A program made the translations under genes and the position numbers. Of a DNA stretch of 64,000 nt, positions 35,365 to 44,116 are shown in pieces. The notes below the pieces were generated by a model that saw only the letters and a program-made list of their open reading frames with translations, was not told where the DNA came from and made no database searches. The DNA lies in the NCBI RefSeq assembly GCF_003335045.1, contig NZ_QOZG01000007.1:62001-126000 (forward strand). Direction: 5' to 3'. Every line of letters begins with the position of its first letter. Within the stretch, counting starts at the first letter, position 1. Source of the stretch: Paramesorhizobium salinisoli (GTDB lineage Bacteria > Pseudomonadota > Alphaproteobacteria > Rhizobiales > Rhizobiaceae).

Positions 35365-36459
35365 TCAGGGATTGCTTGCGGCGCTGAGGGCGGGATAGTC
35401 GGTGTAGCCGGCCGAGCCGCCGCCATAGAGCGTCGCAGGGTCCAATGCCGCCAGCGGCGCGCGCGTCTTCAGCCGTTCGACAAGGTCGGGATTGGCGATG
35501 AACGGCCGGCCGAAGGCGAACAGGTCCGACCTGTCCTCGGCGAGCCGCAATGCCGCCAGCTCGAGGTCGTAGCCGTTGTTGGCGATATAGGTGTTCTTGA
35601 AGCGGCGGCGGAGCGAGCCGAAGTCGAACGGCGCGATATCGCGCGGCCCGCCCGTGGCACCCTCGACGACATGGATGTAAGCGATGTCCAAGGCATCCAG
35701 TTTATCGACGATATAGTCGAACTGGGCCTGGGGATCGCTGCTCGAGATGCCGTTGGCCGGCGAGACGGGCGAAATGCGGATGCCGGTGCGTTCGGCTCCG
35801 ATCTCGTTCACGACCGCGGCCGTCACCTCCAGCATCAGCCGGGCGCGGTTCTCGACCGATCCGCCATAGGCATCAGTGCGAACATTAGCGCCGTCCTTGG
35901 CGAACTGGTCGAGCAGATAGCCGTTGGCGCCGTGAATCTCGACGCCATCGAAGCCGGCCGCAATGGCGTTCGCGGCCGCCTGTCGGAAGTCGTCCACGAT
36001 CCTCGGCAACTCGGCAAGTTCCAACGCGCGGGGCCCCGACACGTCGACGAAGCCATTGTTCACGAATGTCTTGGTCTGGGCCCGGATCGCCGAAGGCGCA
36101 ACCGGTGCCGCCCCGTTCTCCTGGAGATCGATGTGCGAGACGCGGCCGACGTGCCAGAGCTGTAGAAAGATTCGCCCGCCCTTGGCGTGCACGGCGCTCG
36201 TGACCTTGCGCCAGCCCTCGATCTGCGCCTGCGAGTAAATGCCGGGCGTGTCCTGATAACCCTGTCCCTGCTGCGAGATCTGCGTCGCCTCAGAGATCAG
36301 CAGGCCGGCCGACGCGCGCTGACCATAGTACTCCGCGGCGAGATCGCCTGGAACGAAGCCCGGGCCGGCGCGATTGCGCGTCAGCGGCGCCATGACGATC
36401 CGATTGGAGAGGGTCAGCGAGCCGAGAGTATAGGGCTCAAATAGTGTTTTGCTTGTCAT
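35365..36459 (-). CDS. Old Yellow Enzyme family alkene reductase
   Basis: This is a 364-residue FMN-dependent NADH:flavin oxidoreductase of the NemA/OYE type. The N-terminal LFEPYTLGSLTLSNRIVMAP, the catalytic EIHGANGYLLDQF segment (His-x-x-Asn) and the FMN-phosphate site FGRPFIANPDLVERL are present. It reduces activated alkenes, quinones or nitro compounds. It is part of the leftward set SDR, OYE, DUF2147, MDR, hydrolase that lies downstream of a divergent TetR regulator and is probably induced by reactive electrophiles. Confidence 0.93.
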   Translation of the reverse strand: MTSKTLFEPYTLGSLTLSNRIVMAPLTRNRAGPGFVPGDLAAEYYGQRASAGLLISEATQISQQGQGYQDTPGIYSQAQIEGWRKVTSAVHAKGGRIFLQLWHVGRVSHIDLQENGAAPVAPSAIRAQTKTFVNNGFVDVSGPRALELAELPRIVDDFRQAAANAIAAGFDGVEIHGANGYLLDQFAKDGANVRTDAYGGSVENRARLMLEVTAAVVNEIGAERTGIRISPVSPANGISSSDPQAQFDYIVDKLDALDIAYIHVVEGATGGPRDIAPFDFGSLRRRFKNTYIANNGYDLELAALRLAEDRSDLFAFGRPFIANPDLVERLKTRAPLAALDPATLYGGGSAGYTDYPALSAASNP

Positions 36460-36520
36460 AGGTCACCTTTGTTTGTCCCCGCCGTGGCGGGGTCGATTAT
36501 CGAAATAGCTTCGCCGGGGC

Positions 36521-37309
36521 TCACGCGATTGTGCGGTACCGCTCGGCGGGATGTTCGTTGCCATAGTTCGGAAGCATGGCCTGGCGCGCGGCCTGAAGCG
36601 CATCCCACTGCCCGGCATCGGGAAGGGGTGGAATGGTCACCGGTTCGCGGCGGTCGAAGCCGACCAGCGCCGCATCCACCAGATCGTCCACCTCCATCAC
36701 GTTCGACAGTGTGTTGACGTCTGCGCCGACGTGGTCCCAGATCTCCGTTCGCGTCGTGGCGGGAAGCACGGCCTGGACGTAAACGCCCTTCGGCGCGAGC
36801 TCGAGGCTGAGCCCCTGCGACAGAAACAGAACGAAGGCTTTGGTTGCGCCATAGACCGTCATGCCGAACTCCGGCGCCAGGCCGACCACAGAGCCGATGT
36901 TGACGATCGCGCCTTCTCCGGCCTTTGCAAGTCGCGGGGCGATGGCGCTGGCAAGCCGCAGAAGGGCTGTCGTATTGAGTGCGACCAGCCGCGTAACGTC
37001 GTCGGTGCTCTGCTCAATGAAGCTGCCGCCGATGGCCGTACCAGCATTGTTGACGAGGATGCCGATGCGGGCGTCGTCGCGCAGTCTTGTCTCTACCGTT
37101 GCAAGATCGGCAGGCTGCGTAAGGTCGGCCTTGATGATGTCGATCGCCACGCCAGTCTCCTGGCGCAGGCGAGCCGACAGCGCCTCCATTCGTGCCACGT
37201 CGCGGGCAACCAGCACGAGGTCGTGCCCACGGCGCGCGAAGCGCTCTGCATAGGTAGCGCCGATGCCGGTGGAGGCGCCGGTGATGAGGACTGACGGAAT
37301 GGCGGTCAT
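36521..37309 (-). CDS. SDR-family oxidoreductase
   Basis: This is a 262-residue short-chain dehydrogenase. It has the cofactor loop TGASTGIGATYAERFARRG, NNAGTA, the catalytic Ser near NIGSV, and YGATKAFVLFLSQGL with Tyr-x-x-x-Lys. I chose ATG 37309 directly before the Rossmann strand; an upstream ATG adds 16 residues in the operator region. It is divergent from TetR and is the first gene of the leftward redox unit. Confidence 0.92.
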   Translation of the reverse strand: MTAIPSVLITGASTGIGATYAERFARRGHDLVLVARDVARMEALSARLRQETGVAIDIIKADLTQPADLATVETRLRDDARIGILVNNAGTAIGGSFIEQSTDDVTRLVALNTTALLRLASAIAPRLAKAGEGAIVNIGSVVGLAPEFGMTVYGATKAFVLFLSQGLSLELAPKGVYVQAVLPATTRTEIWDHVGADVNTLSNVMEVDDLVDAALVGFDRREPVTIPPLPDAGQWDALQAARQAMLPNYGNEHPAERYRTIA

Positions 37310-37371
37310 GGGATTGCTCTCTCTTTGAAATGAACCTATATTCATGACGATCATCATGATTGCAGGTAAAT

Positions 37372-37385
37372 ATGATGGCCATCAT
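37372..37385. promoter_or_regulatory. Perfect 14-bp palindrome in SDR/TetR gap
   Basis: ATGATGGCCATCAT is a perfect palindrome 35 bases before the TetR start. A related sequence, atgacgatcatcatgat, lies about 25 bases to the left. This is the usual arrangement of TetR operators in a divergent promoter. Confidence 0.65.
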
Positions 37386-37419
37386 GTAAATGTCAATGAC
37401 GCTCGTGGAGAATTTTGAA

Positions 37420-37983
37420 ATGAAGGTCAGTCGAGAGCAGATGGCGGAAAACCGTCGCCGGATCCTGGATGTGGCCAGCCGGCTGTTTCGCGACAAGGGG
37501 TTCGACGCGGTCGGCGTGGCGGAGGTGATGAAAGCCGCTGGCCTCACCCATGGCGGCTTCTATGGCCACTTCAGCTCGAAGGACGACCTGATCGCGCAGA
37601 CCCTTGCCCATGTCCTCGCCGCGGACTCAGGCGGAGGGGGTGATCTTCGCGCTTATGTGCATGCTTATCTTTCGCCCCGTCATCGCGACAACTGCGCCGG
37701 TGGGTGCCCGACGGCGGGCCTTGCCGCGGCCGTTCGCCATCAAACCCCGGCTGCACGCTCGGCCATGACGGAAGGCCTTCGCTCCCAGATCGACCGTGCC
37801 GTCAAGGCGCTCCCGGAGATAGATGCGGCAGACAGACGCCGCGTGGCGATCGGAAGTTTTGCGGCGATGGTGGGGGCCGTGATCCTCGCCCGAGCGGTAG
37901 ACGATCCAGCGCTTTCGGATGAAGTGCTGGCGCAGACGCGTGATTGGATCGATGCCGGGATCAGTTCGGCATCTGCCAGCTAA
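37420..37983 (+). CDS. TetR-family repressor
   Basis: This is a 187-residue TetR regulator. The helix-turn-helix region reads RRRILDVASRLFRDKGFDAV and then KAAGLTHGGFYGHFSSKDDL. A cysteine pair (NCAGGCPTAG) near residue 95 in the ligand domain is typical of the NemR/YxaF branch and could sense electrophiles. I chose ATG 37420 because family members start MKVSRE; an in-frame ATG at 37390 is possible. It probably represses the divergent SDR-OYE unit through the palindrome in the gap. Confidence 0.9.
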   Translation: MKVSREQMAENRRRILDVASRLFRDKGFDAVGVAEVMKAAGLTHGGFYGHFSSKDDLIAQTLAHVLAADSGGGGDLRAYVHAYLSPRHRDNCAGGCPTAGLAAAVRHQTPAARSAMTEGLRSQIDRAVKALPEIDAADRRRVAIGSFAAMVGAVILARAVDDPALSDEVLAQTRDWIDAGISSASAS

Positions 37984-38278
37984 ATGGCTCTGTCCGTAGC
38001 CCGGAGACGACCGGATCTGGCCTGAGAATCACGGCGTCTACCGCACGGCGAATCGTGATCGAAAAGAGCTGATGCAGGACGAAACATTCCTGCGCGCTCT
38101 TGGGCTGGCGGACCCAGGATGCGCTCATCGCTGCTTATCGTGAGGCAAGTCGCAGGGACTGCTTGTGAGGAAGACCCCAATTAACTGCTAAGCGACACCA
38201 TACATCAGCTGGCACTCTTCTAGACATACACACAGCCGCAGTGGCGACACAATTGCTTCCGCAGCAACGGGCGTCGCG
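37984..38278. other. Gap holding transposon-end motif copy 3
   Basis: No gene is recognised. Bases 38171-38199, read on the minus strand, begin TGTCGCTTAGCAGTTAATTG and continue GGGTCTT; this is the third copy of the motif seen after the tniB remnant (26764) and at 29051. The sequence to the left has short coding-like pieces of unknown origin. Confidence 0.5.
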
Positions 38279-38476
38279 CTATCGATCCAGTCTCACCCTG
38301 AGGCGTCGTGCTCGTTCCTTGAACGCCTCCTCCCCTCCCTCAAGGATGTCGCACACCTGCTGGCGCATATCGGCGTCCTCCATACCTCCGGAAAAGTAGG
38401 TAATCGGCGGCAGTTCGCCCGGGCCATGCGGGCCAGCGCTCGCAACGATGATCTGGTCCGCATCCGTGTTGATCAC
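38279..38476 (-). CDS. Unidentified C-terminal protein fragment
   Basis: A 65-residue frame, INTDADQIIVASAGPHGPGE then ITYFSGGMEDADMRQQVCDI and LEGGEEAFKERARRLRVRL. It reads like the end of a longer conserved protein (the frame is open a few codons upstream, NANLV, without a start). I do not recognise the family. It is followed by transposon-end debris. Confidence 0.4.
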   Translation of the reverse strand: MINTDADQIIVASAGPHGPGELPPITYFSGGMEDADMRQQVCDILEGGEEAFKERARRLRVRLDR

Positions 38477-38716
38477 GAGATTAGCGTTGTGCGTTGAAAG
38501 GCCCCTCTTTAGTGAAACGGCGTTCGAAAGGAATCACCGGTCCTAGCGCTTCCAGCTAAGATGCCCCTCGCCGCGCAGCAGCCGGACGCCTTACCTCCGG
38601 CCTCGCGGCTTATTCTGAGACAGGTCAGAAAAGAATTCCGAGGCTGGGTCGACTCCCGAAACGATCAGGTGATCCCGGGCGCGGGTAGTCGACTAGCGCG
38701 CTCATGCTCTGTTTGC

Positions 38717-38752
38717 TACCGTATATCTGTGCCCTTTTAATGTTCAGGGGCC
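38717..38752 (+). repeat. Direct repeat copy 2 (partner at 33252)
   Basis: TACCGTATATCTGTGCCC followed by TTTTAATGTTCAGGGGCC. It has the same orientation as the copy at 33252-33291. The two bracket a 5.4-kb segment with the TetR/OYE redox cluster. Confidence 0.7.
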
Positions 38753-39160
38753 AGAGGAGGCACTCGCGAGCATCGCGGTGCGCTCTGGAACAGATTCCAG
38801 CAGTTTCGGCAGCGCCAGTGCAGCGACCATTGAGCCGCCGCCAGAGGCCGCGAGCGCCAATGCCGAAGCCTGTCGGTCAAGCCCGAACGCGGCCTGCACA
38901 AAGACGACCGTGTTGACGATCATCAGGGCGCCCGCCGAGGCGACGGCAAGGTTGATCGCGAGCAATCCAGGCAGGCACGGCGTTGCCAGATAGATGCGGA
39001 AGCCGCGCATCGTGCGGTCGTAGATGCCACGCGGCTGCGACGGCTTCGGCGCCGGCAGAACCACCACCAGCGCCGCCGAAATCAGGAAGCCGAACACCGT
39101 GCCGGCGAACAAATTGTGGAAGGAAGTAAAGGTGAGCAGCGCGGCGTGGCAGGAGCAATT
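38744..39160 (-). pseudogene. MFS transporter fragment
   Basis: About 135 residues from the middle of a major facilitator protein of the transmembrane-effector (MFS_3) type: NLFAGTVFGFLISAALVVVL, a cytoplasmic basic loop, then LPGLLAINLAVASAGALMIV and ALALAASGGGSMVAALALPK. Both ends are missing; full proteins have about 400 residues. The right end is lost near 39160. The left end abuts the 36-bp repeat. Confidence 0.75.
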
Positions 39161-39396
39161 TTCATCGCAGTGATTCCGCGCTCCTTATCATCGAAGGTAG
39201 TCAGCGTCCATACGCTATAATACATCAGATAACACAGGTCAGTTATACGCGGAAAATGTTCCCGATTGCCGCTGGGTAGTCTTCAAAGACTCCAGCCATA
39301 TGCCTCATGTCGAGGAAAGAGCGTCATGCATGGCGACGGTCTCAAGCTTCCTCAAGCAGCATGACGCCGCTTAGCGCCTCAGCCCGGCGATTGTTC
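39161..39396. other. Gap, no recognised gene
   Basis: No family is recognised in this AT-richer stretch between the MFS fragment and the broken end of the IS66 element. The IS66 left end is not present here, so it was lost with the end of tnpC. Confidence 0.4.
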
Positions 39397-40143
39397 TCAA
39401 CGATGACTTGAAGCGATATGGGCCCTGATCAACAGGACAAGTGGTGTCAGCAATGCGGACACCCGGCCGACCCAGTCGGCCATTACGGATCTGGAGATGT
39501 CTATCCCCAACCGGTCGTACATCTCGGACAGGCGGTAGAGAGGAATGTGATCGTCGAATTTGGCGATCATGATATGCGCGAGCAGTCCGGGCCCGGGTTT
39601 GCCGCGCTCGATCGGCAAGGTCGGCATCTCGCCAGCTACTGTCGTATCGCATTCCTTGCAGATCATGCGCTTTTCGACATGCCGGACAATCTTGACCGAC
39701 GCCGGCACGTGCTCCAACACCTGGACCACCCTGTCAGCCGCCTTCAGGAACGAGGTGCTACCGCAGGTCGGGCAATTGCAGGGAGCCGCATAAACCAGTT
39801 CTTCGGTGGCGAGACCATCGGGCAGAGACTTGCGCTTCGGCTTCTCGGATGCGTCGTCCAACTCCGGCAGAGGAGTTTTCCCTAAGCGCAGTTCAGCCTC
39901 GGCACGAGAGGCCTCGATCTCCTCCAGCATCAGTTCGAACTGCTCTATCTTCCGGTCGATCTTTTCCGAAGAGGCGCCATGCTGCCGATGTCGGAGCAGC
40001 TCCAGTTGCGCGCGACGAAGCCCGATTATGGAGTCACGCTTGATGACCTCGGCTTCCTGGCTCTCAAGCTTCGTCGCCTGCTCGGCGACGAGTGCGCGCA
40101 AAGCAGTGAGCTCGTCCTGACTGTCCAGCGGCGCTGTTTCCAT
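39397..40143 (-). pseudogene. tnpC: IS66 TnpC transposase, C-terminal half missing
   Basis: 248 residues, against about 520 in the family. The N-terminal coiled coil (ALRALVAEQATKLESQEAEV), the leucine-rich LRRAQLELLRHRQHGASSEK, the zinc-finger pair (CNCPTCGS and MICKECDTT) and the start of the DDE domain (YDRLGIDISRSVMADWVGR) are visible. After RVSALLTPLVLLIRAHI the sequence turns foreign and stops, so the catalytic domain is gone. Confidence 0.88.
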
Positions 40144-40215
40144 ACCCGAAAATCTAGCCGATTTGCCCCTGACGCGCCAGCATTATGCCTCGGATGTCCC
40201 TGCAAAATATAGCTT

Positions 40216-40563
40216 TTATCCCGTTCGACCGGGAGCAGAAGTCCATGCCGGGCGTCGCCAATCGATCCCCTCAACGAGCATCGAAAGCTGCGCCTGCGTC
40301 AGGTGCGCTACGCCCTCTTTCGCCGTCGGCCACGGAAAGTATCCGCGCTCCAAAATCTTGTAGAACAGGCAGAACCCCTGACCGTCCCACCAGAGAAGCT
40401 TAATCCGGTCAGCGCGCTTTCCGCGGAAGCCGAAGATCGCGCCCGAGCCCGGCGCCTCCATCACGACCGTTTCGACCAGCGCCGATAGGCCATCAATGCC
40501 ACGCCGCATATCGGTCACCCCACAGGCCAAATAGACCCGCACATTCCCCGATGGCCCGATCAT
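40216..40563 (-). CDS. tnpB: IS66 accessory protein TnpB
   Basis: 115 residues, full length. The family motif VYLACGVTDMRRGIDGLSAL, then FGFRGKRADRIKLLWWDGQG and LERGYFPWP are intact. The start (40563) overlaps the stop of tnpA by one to four bases, as is usual in IS66. The C-terminus is normal. Its function in transposition is unknown. Confidence 0.9.
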   Translation of the reverse strand: MIGPSGNVRVYLACGVTDMRRGIDGLSALVETVVMEAPGSGAIFGFRGKRADRIKLLWWDGQGFCLFYKILERGYFPWPTAKEGVAHLTQAQLSMLVEGIDWRRPAWTSAPGRTG

Positions 40564-40921
40564 GCCGCCTCCACGCAAGCGACCAGCGAGGCAAGCAGCT
40601 TCAACTCAACGTCAATCGGCACCTTCAAGCACCGACCGTTTCGCAGCAGGATCTCGATAAGCGTTGACCTCGATAGCGTGGTCGGCGCCTGGCTCACCCC
40701 CACCTCCTCGGTAATCTCCACTGGAAGGAAGGTCGTCGGTCGATCACATAGCCGAATGAATGCCGCCACAAGCGGATCTGGCCCGGATGAATGTCATGCC
40801 GGCGAGCCACTTCACCAATGCGAGCACCGGGTTCATCAGCTTCCGCCAATATCCTGAGCTTCGCCTCGTCCGACCAGCGCCGCCTGCGCTCGGTACCGGA
40901 CATGATCTCTATGCGAGCCAT
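40560..40921 (-). pseudogene. tnpA: IS66 TnpA, frameshifted
   Basis: The N-terminal helix-turn-helix part (MARIEIMSGTERRRRWSDEA to IHPGQIRLWRHSFGYVIDR) is in one frame. The rest (PTTFLPVEITEEVGVSQ to LLASLVACVEAA) is in another. The slip is at about 40735-40745 in a gaccgacga repeat. Joining the frames gives about 120 residues, the normal length. Confidence 0.8.
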
Positions 40922-41230
40922 GAAACCTCTTTGTTCTGGTATTAATGTCAGCACTAATGCTGGTTCTAATGCCAGAACATCGCCTGATTTCCTCGATCAG
41001 CAAAAACTGCTCACCGGACGCTCACGCTTTTTATGCGGTTCTTCCGATTGCAGAGCGCGGATTACGCGGCGACCGAAGTCGAGCAAGTTCTCCGAGATGA
41101 TACGCGACGGGCGGCCGTCGCGGCGGAGTTCAACGCCTTGTAGTTTCGGTAACGCCCTCGGAGGTATCGGAGCCTGGGGTCTTGAAATTCTGCCATTTGG
41201 CAGTATATTCACTGTCAGATGGAGGCTATC

Positions 41231-41668
41231 ATGGTCGTAGCACACGCAGTTCGTGACAATGGAATTCCGCAGTCGCCCGTCAACCTTGGGGACGAGAGCG
41301 CGCGTGAGCGGCTGACCTCAGCAGCTGTATCCGGAGTTGTTCGGTTGGCCGAGATTTGGCGCCTCACCAGCGTAGAGGTATGCGCTTTATTGGGTGATGT
41401 CTCGGAACGAACCTGGTTCCGAATGAAAAAGGGAGAATGGAGCGGAAGCCTGTCTCAGGATACCCTCACAAGGATCAGCGCCTTGGTCGGGATTTTCAAA
41501 GGCTTGCGACTGCTTTTCTCTGAACCGCTTGCCGACGAATGGGTGAAGCTTCCAAACAAGGGACCGCTTTTCGACGGGCGACGGCCAATTGACGTTATGA
41601 TTGAGGGTGGCATCCCGAAGCTTCTGCTCGTAAGGCGTCATATTGATGCGTTGCGAGGTGGCCTTTGA
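41231..41668 (+). CDS. Xre/MbcA/ParS-family antitoxin
   Basis: This is a 145-residue antitoxin of the DUF2384-containing family. The N-terminal helical region binds DNA (RLAEIWRLTSVEVCALLGDV, then RTWFRMKKGEW) and the C-terminal MbcA/ParS domain (LLFSEPLADEWVKLPN, LFDGRRPIDVMIEGGI) occludes the toxin. ATG 41231 has a ggagg ribosome site six bases upstream; the ATG at 41219 is less likely. The stop overlaps the toxin start (TTGA). The upstream imperfect repeat ttgccatttggcagtatatt is a candidate autoregulatory operator. Confidence 0.88.
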   Translation: MVVAHAVRDNGIPQSPVNLGDESARERLTSAAVSGVVRLAEIWRLTSVEVCALLGDVSERTWFRMKKGEWSGSLSQDTLTRISALVGIFKGLRLLFSEPLADEWVKLPNKGPLFDGRRPIDVMIEGGIPKLLLVRRHIDALRGGL

Positions 41669-42357
41669 TCGAGCCCATCCGCGCCGACATTTTTCAGCGA
41701 GACACTGTCCGTCTTATATCCACCGCTCGGCTCAAGGGACCAATATTGCTGGCTCTTGCTCCGAACCAAGGTGCATTGGATGATCTGGCTGAATTAGAGC
41801 GTGCGACCAGCGGCCGCCTTCAAGGGCAGGAAGGCGGCTTGTTGGATCTTGATCCCAAGGAGCTCGTCTTCGGGAGGCCGGGCCACACTTTCATCAACGC
41901 GGCGTTCACGTACACTCGCCCGGGCGGAAACCGGTTCAATGATGATGAACGTGGCGCGTGGTACTGCGCCCTCCAAGCTGAGACTGCCTTGGCTGAAGTA
42001 TCCTTCCACCTGACCCGGGAACTTGAAGCGATCAACCGTTTTGAAAACGTAACAGACTACGCGGAATTGATCGCCGACTTCGTGGGTCAATTTCATGATC
42101 TGCGGGGCGGGAAATTTGCCGCTGACCCTAGCCTGAGCGCCGACCCCGCGGTCGCCTACCCAGCAGGGCAAGCTCTTGCCAAGTGGCTTCGTACGGAAAA
42201 AGACAGCCCAGGGCTGATCTATCCTTCCGTGAGATCGACGGGTGGCACCTGCCTCGTGGCTTTTCACCCCTCGCTCGTCCAAAATCTGCGGCAAGGAGCA
42301 ATATGGCGACTCGAGTGGCAGGGAGGGTCCAAACCGGAAATAACGAGGCTTCCCTAA
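41665..42357 (+). CDS. RES-domain toxin (NAD+ phosphorylase/glycohydrolase type)
   Basis: This is a 230-residue RES-family toxin. The name-giving residues are seen in order: Arg in GGNRFNDDERGAWYCA (with the conserved Tyr), Glu in TALAEVSFH and Ser in SVRSTGG. RES toxins of Xre-RES pairs deplete NAD+. Translation starts at TTG 41665, overlapping the antitoxin stop. The protein is complete and apparently functional, unlike most genes around it, as expected if loss of the antitoxin would be lethal. Confidence 0.9.
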   Translation: MIEPIRADIFQRDTVRLISTARLKGPILLALAPNQGALDDLAELERATSGRLQGQEGGLLDLDPKELVFGRPGHTFINAAFTYTRPGGNRFNDDERGAWYCALQAETALAEVSFHLTRELEAINRFENVTDYAELIADFVGQFHDLRGGKFAADPSLSADPAVAYPAGQALAKWLRTEKDSPGLIYPSVRSTGGTCLVAFHPSLVQNLRQGAIWRLEWQGGSKPEITRLP

Positions 42358-42418
42358 AACCCTGGCAGCAACGTTAAGAAACCAGCTCCTCGTTTTATAG
42401 CGGGCGGAATTTCAGATC

Positions 42419-42713
42419 ATGCATCCAATCTATCTCGATGGTTTCGCCACCCTGCCCCTTGCGCCAGAAGCGCGCGATGCAATGATTGCAGTTTGGACAC
42501 AACCCGGTAACGCTGGCTCGCAACATCTCCGGTGAAACGGCAGCGCGTACGATCGCCAATGGTCGCGAATTCGTGGCAGATCTAATCGGCGCATCGTCGC
42601 ACGAGATCACCTTCACGTCGGGCGCCACCGAAGCGAACAACCTCGCAGTCATCGGTGCGGTTCGAGCGGCCCGGAACCAAGACCCGAGCCGGAACCGGAT
42701 ATTCTGCCCTGAT
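42419..42713 (+). pseudogene. Cysteine desulfurase (NifS/IscS/DndA-like), N-terminal fragment
   Basis: MHPIYLDGFATLPLAPEARD, PGNAGSQH, then one base out of frame SGETAARTIANGREFVADLI and the PLP-cofactor loop FTSGATEANNLAVIGAVRAA. This is the first ~95 residues of a class V PLP cysteine desulfurase (about 390 when whole). The first strand normally reads YLDHNATTP; here the usual His is replaced by Gly-Phe. It ends where the DUF262 gene on the other strand begins its 3' end. DndA-like enzymes supply sulfur for DNA phosphorothioation, but nothing else of that system is seen. Confidence 0.7.
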
Positions 42714-42722
42714 CGAAAGCCA

Positions 42723-43777
42723 TTAGGTCCTCGCGTCAATGTCCGGGCAAAAAGCACGAAGTGCTTCATTGCGGACTTTCAGGTTCTCTTTAACGCCGCC
42801 TTGGCTCTTGAAAGCGACGATATAGTCGTAGAGATGCCAGTTCAACCGCGAGGTGGTCCCTCCTCCAGCGATAAGCGTTTCCGGCGCCGCGTTGTGCGCC
42901 GTGCGCAGTTGGTCGAAATGCCGGTAGGAGGCTGCGAGTTTTACGGCATCGACTTTAGCGCCGGCGTCATGCCTTTGCGAAATGAGCCAGAACAGATCCA
43001 CGAAAATCCATTTCTGGGTAATGCGGAAATTCAACTCTTTGTTGACATCGTCCAAGACATTAAGGACGTCGCCTGCCCGGGAGGCAAGTTCCAAGATCGC
43101 ATCGGTGTCGTTGGGTCCAAACCGGGCGATCAACCGTTGCAGGTCGGGCGCTTTGATATCTCGATTGGACCCATGCGCCAAAACCGCAAAGCCGTGGGTG
43201 AGATAATCTAGATGTTTCGAGCGGCTCGGAGATATCCTGCTGTTTTGAAAAAACTCATGCGACTCGGCGATCGAGGCCATTATTCGGTTCAGCGGCCGCA
43301 GCTGTGCATTCCTGAGCTCGGCGGGGTTCAGCGGAACGCCCATTTGCAGGCGTGCGAACAATGCGGAAATATCATCGTTGGTCGCGTTTAGAATCTCGCC
43401 AATGCTCACTTCGAAGTTATCGAAACGGTCTCGCAGCGCCTGATCGAGCTGATCATATTTAAGGCCGAAGATCGGGAGACTGCCGATATCCGGAAGTCGC
43501 TCTGCATAGTCGAGCGTCAAGGCACCCGCTCGGAATTCCCAGATCGCGCGAAGACGTTGCTGCCCATCCACTGCATCATGTGAATAGACCGCATCTCCCT
43601 TCCTTTCGCGAAGGTAGACCTTCGGAATCTCAGAATGGAATCGATTAGCAAAACCTGCCGCGACTGCTTCCATGCTGGCCCCCTCTGCCACTGAGGGTTC
43701 AAATTGATCTGACCGCGCTTGCCAAAGAGCTTGCCTACGGTCCACGCATCTTGCCTTATCTCCAACTTTGTCCCCAT
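42723..43777 (-). pseudogene. DUF262 (GmrSD-type) protein, frameshifted
   Basis: The start at 43777 gives LEIRQDAWTVGKLFGKRGQI, NLNPQWQRGPAWKQSRQ and VLLIDSIL. After a slip near 43635-43650 it continues EIPKVYLRERKGDAVYSHDA and the nucleotide-binding VDGQQRLRAIWEF, then a long helical C-terminus. DUF262 proteins have a DGQ-x-R ParB-like nucleotidase motif and occur in restriction of modified DNA (GmrS, BrxU) and other phage defence. No DUF1524 nuclease domain is seen. It may be a relic of a defence gene beside the toxin-antitoxin pair. Confidence 0.75.
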
Positions 43778-44116
43778 CCCCGAACATGCTCGAGTGTCAA
43801 TAGAACACAACTCTTCCTAGAACACTAACGCGGATGATGAAGACAGGAAAAGTATGGTCATATAATAGACCACGCCCGGAAACTCCCCATCCCGTCGTCT
43901 CCGTGACGTCGAGTTCCGCCACGATCCGCCGCGCCGCCCGCGGGGAACCTCCCACGACGATATACTCGGGAAAACCGCAAGGCTGTTTGGCATTGTGGGC
44001 ACTTTCCAGCCTCGTGGAGCGTTCGACACGCTCGAGCGCAATAGCGCCGCGGCGTTCTGCAGTTCACCAGGCGCTTCGGTGTACCTAGTCAGATCGTGAC
44101 GCCGAAACACAACTCC
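43778..44116. other. Gap, unidentified coding-like sequence
   Basis: One minus-strand frame (about 43805-44055) is open and reads protein-like (GFPEYIVVGGSPRAARRIVA) but has no start that I can support and no family I recognise. It lies downstream of scpB and upstream of the DUF262 gene. Confidence 0.35.

Larger units (their letters stand above)
39397..41030 (-). mobile_element. Truncated IS66-family element
   Basis: This element carries tnpA, tnpB and the first half of tnpC, in the normal IS66 order. The right end is probably near 41030, where the minus strand reads GTGAGCGTCCGGTGAGC, similar to IS66 termini. The other end is missing because tnpC stops about halfway. With tnpA frameshifted as well, the element cannot move by itself. 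Confidence 0.75.

Noticed and set aside
34930-36165. Plus-strand frame of 411 codons opposite DUF2147 and OYE
   Set aside because: Both minus-strand genes are conserved and complete.
42419-43777. A complete Dnd phosphorothioation system
   Set aside because: Only an N-terminal desulfurase fragment and a broken DUF262 gene are present. No dndB, dndC, dndD or dndE-like sequence is visible.
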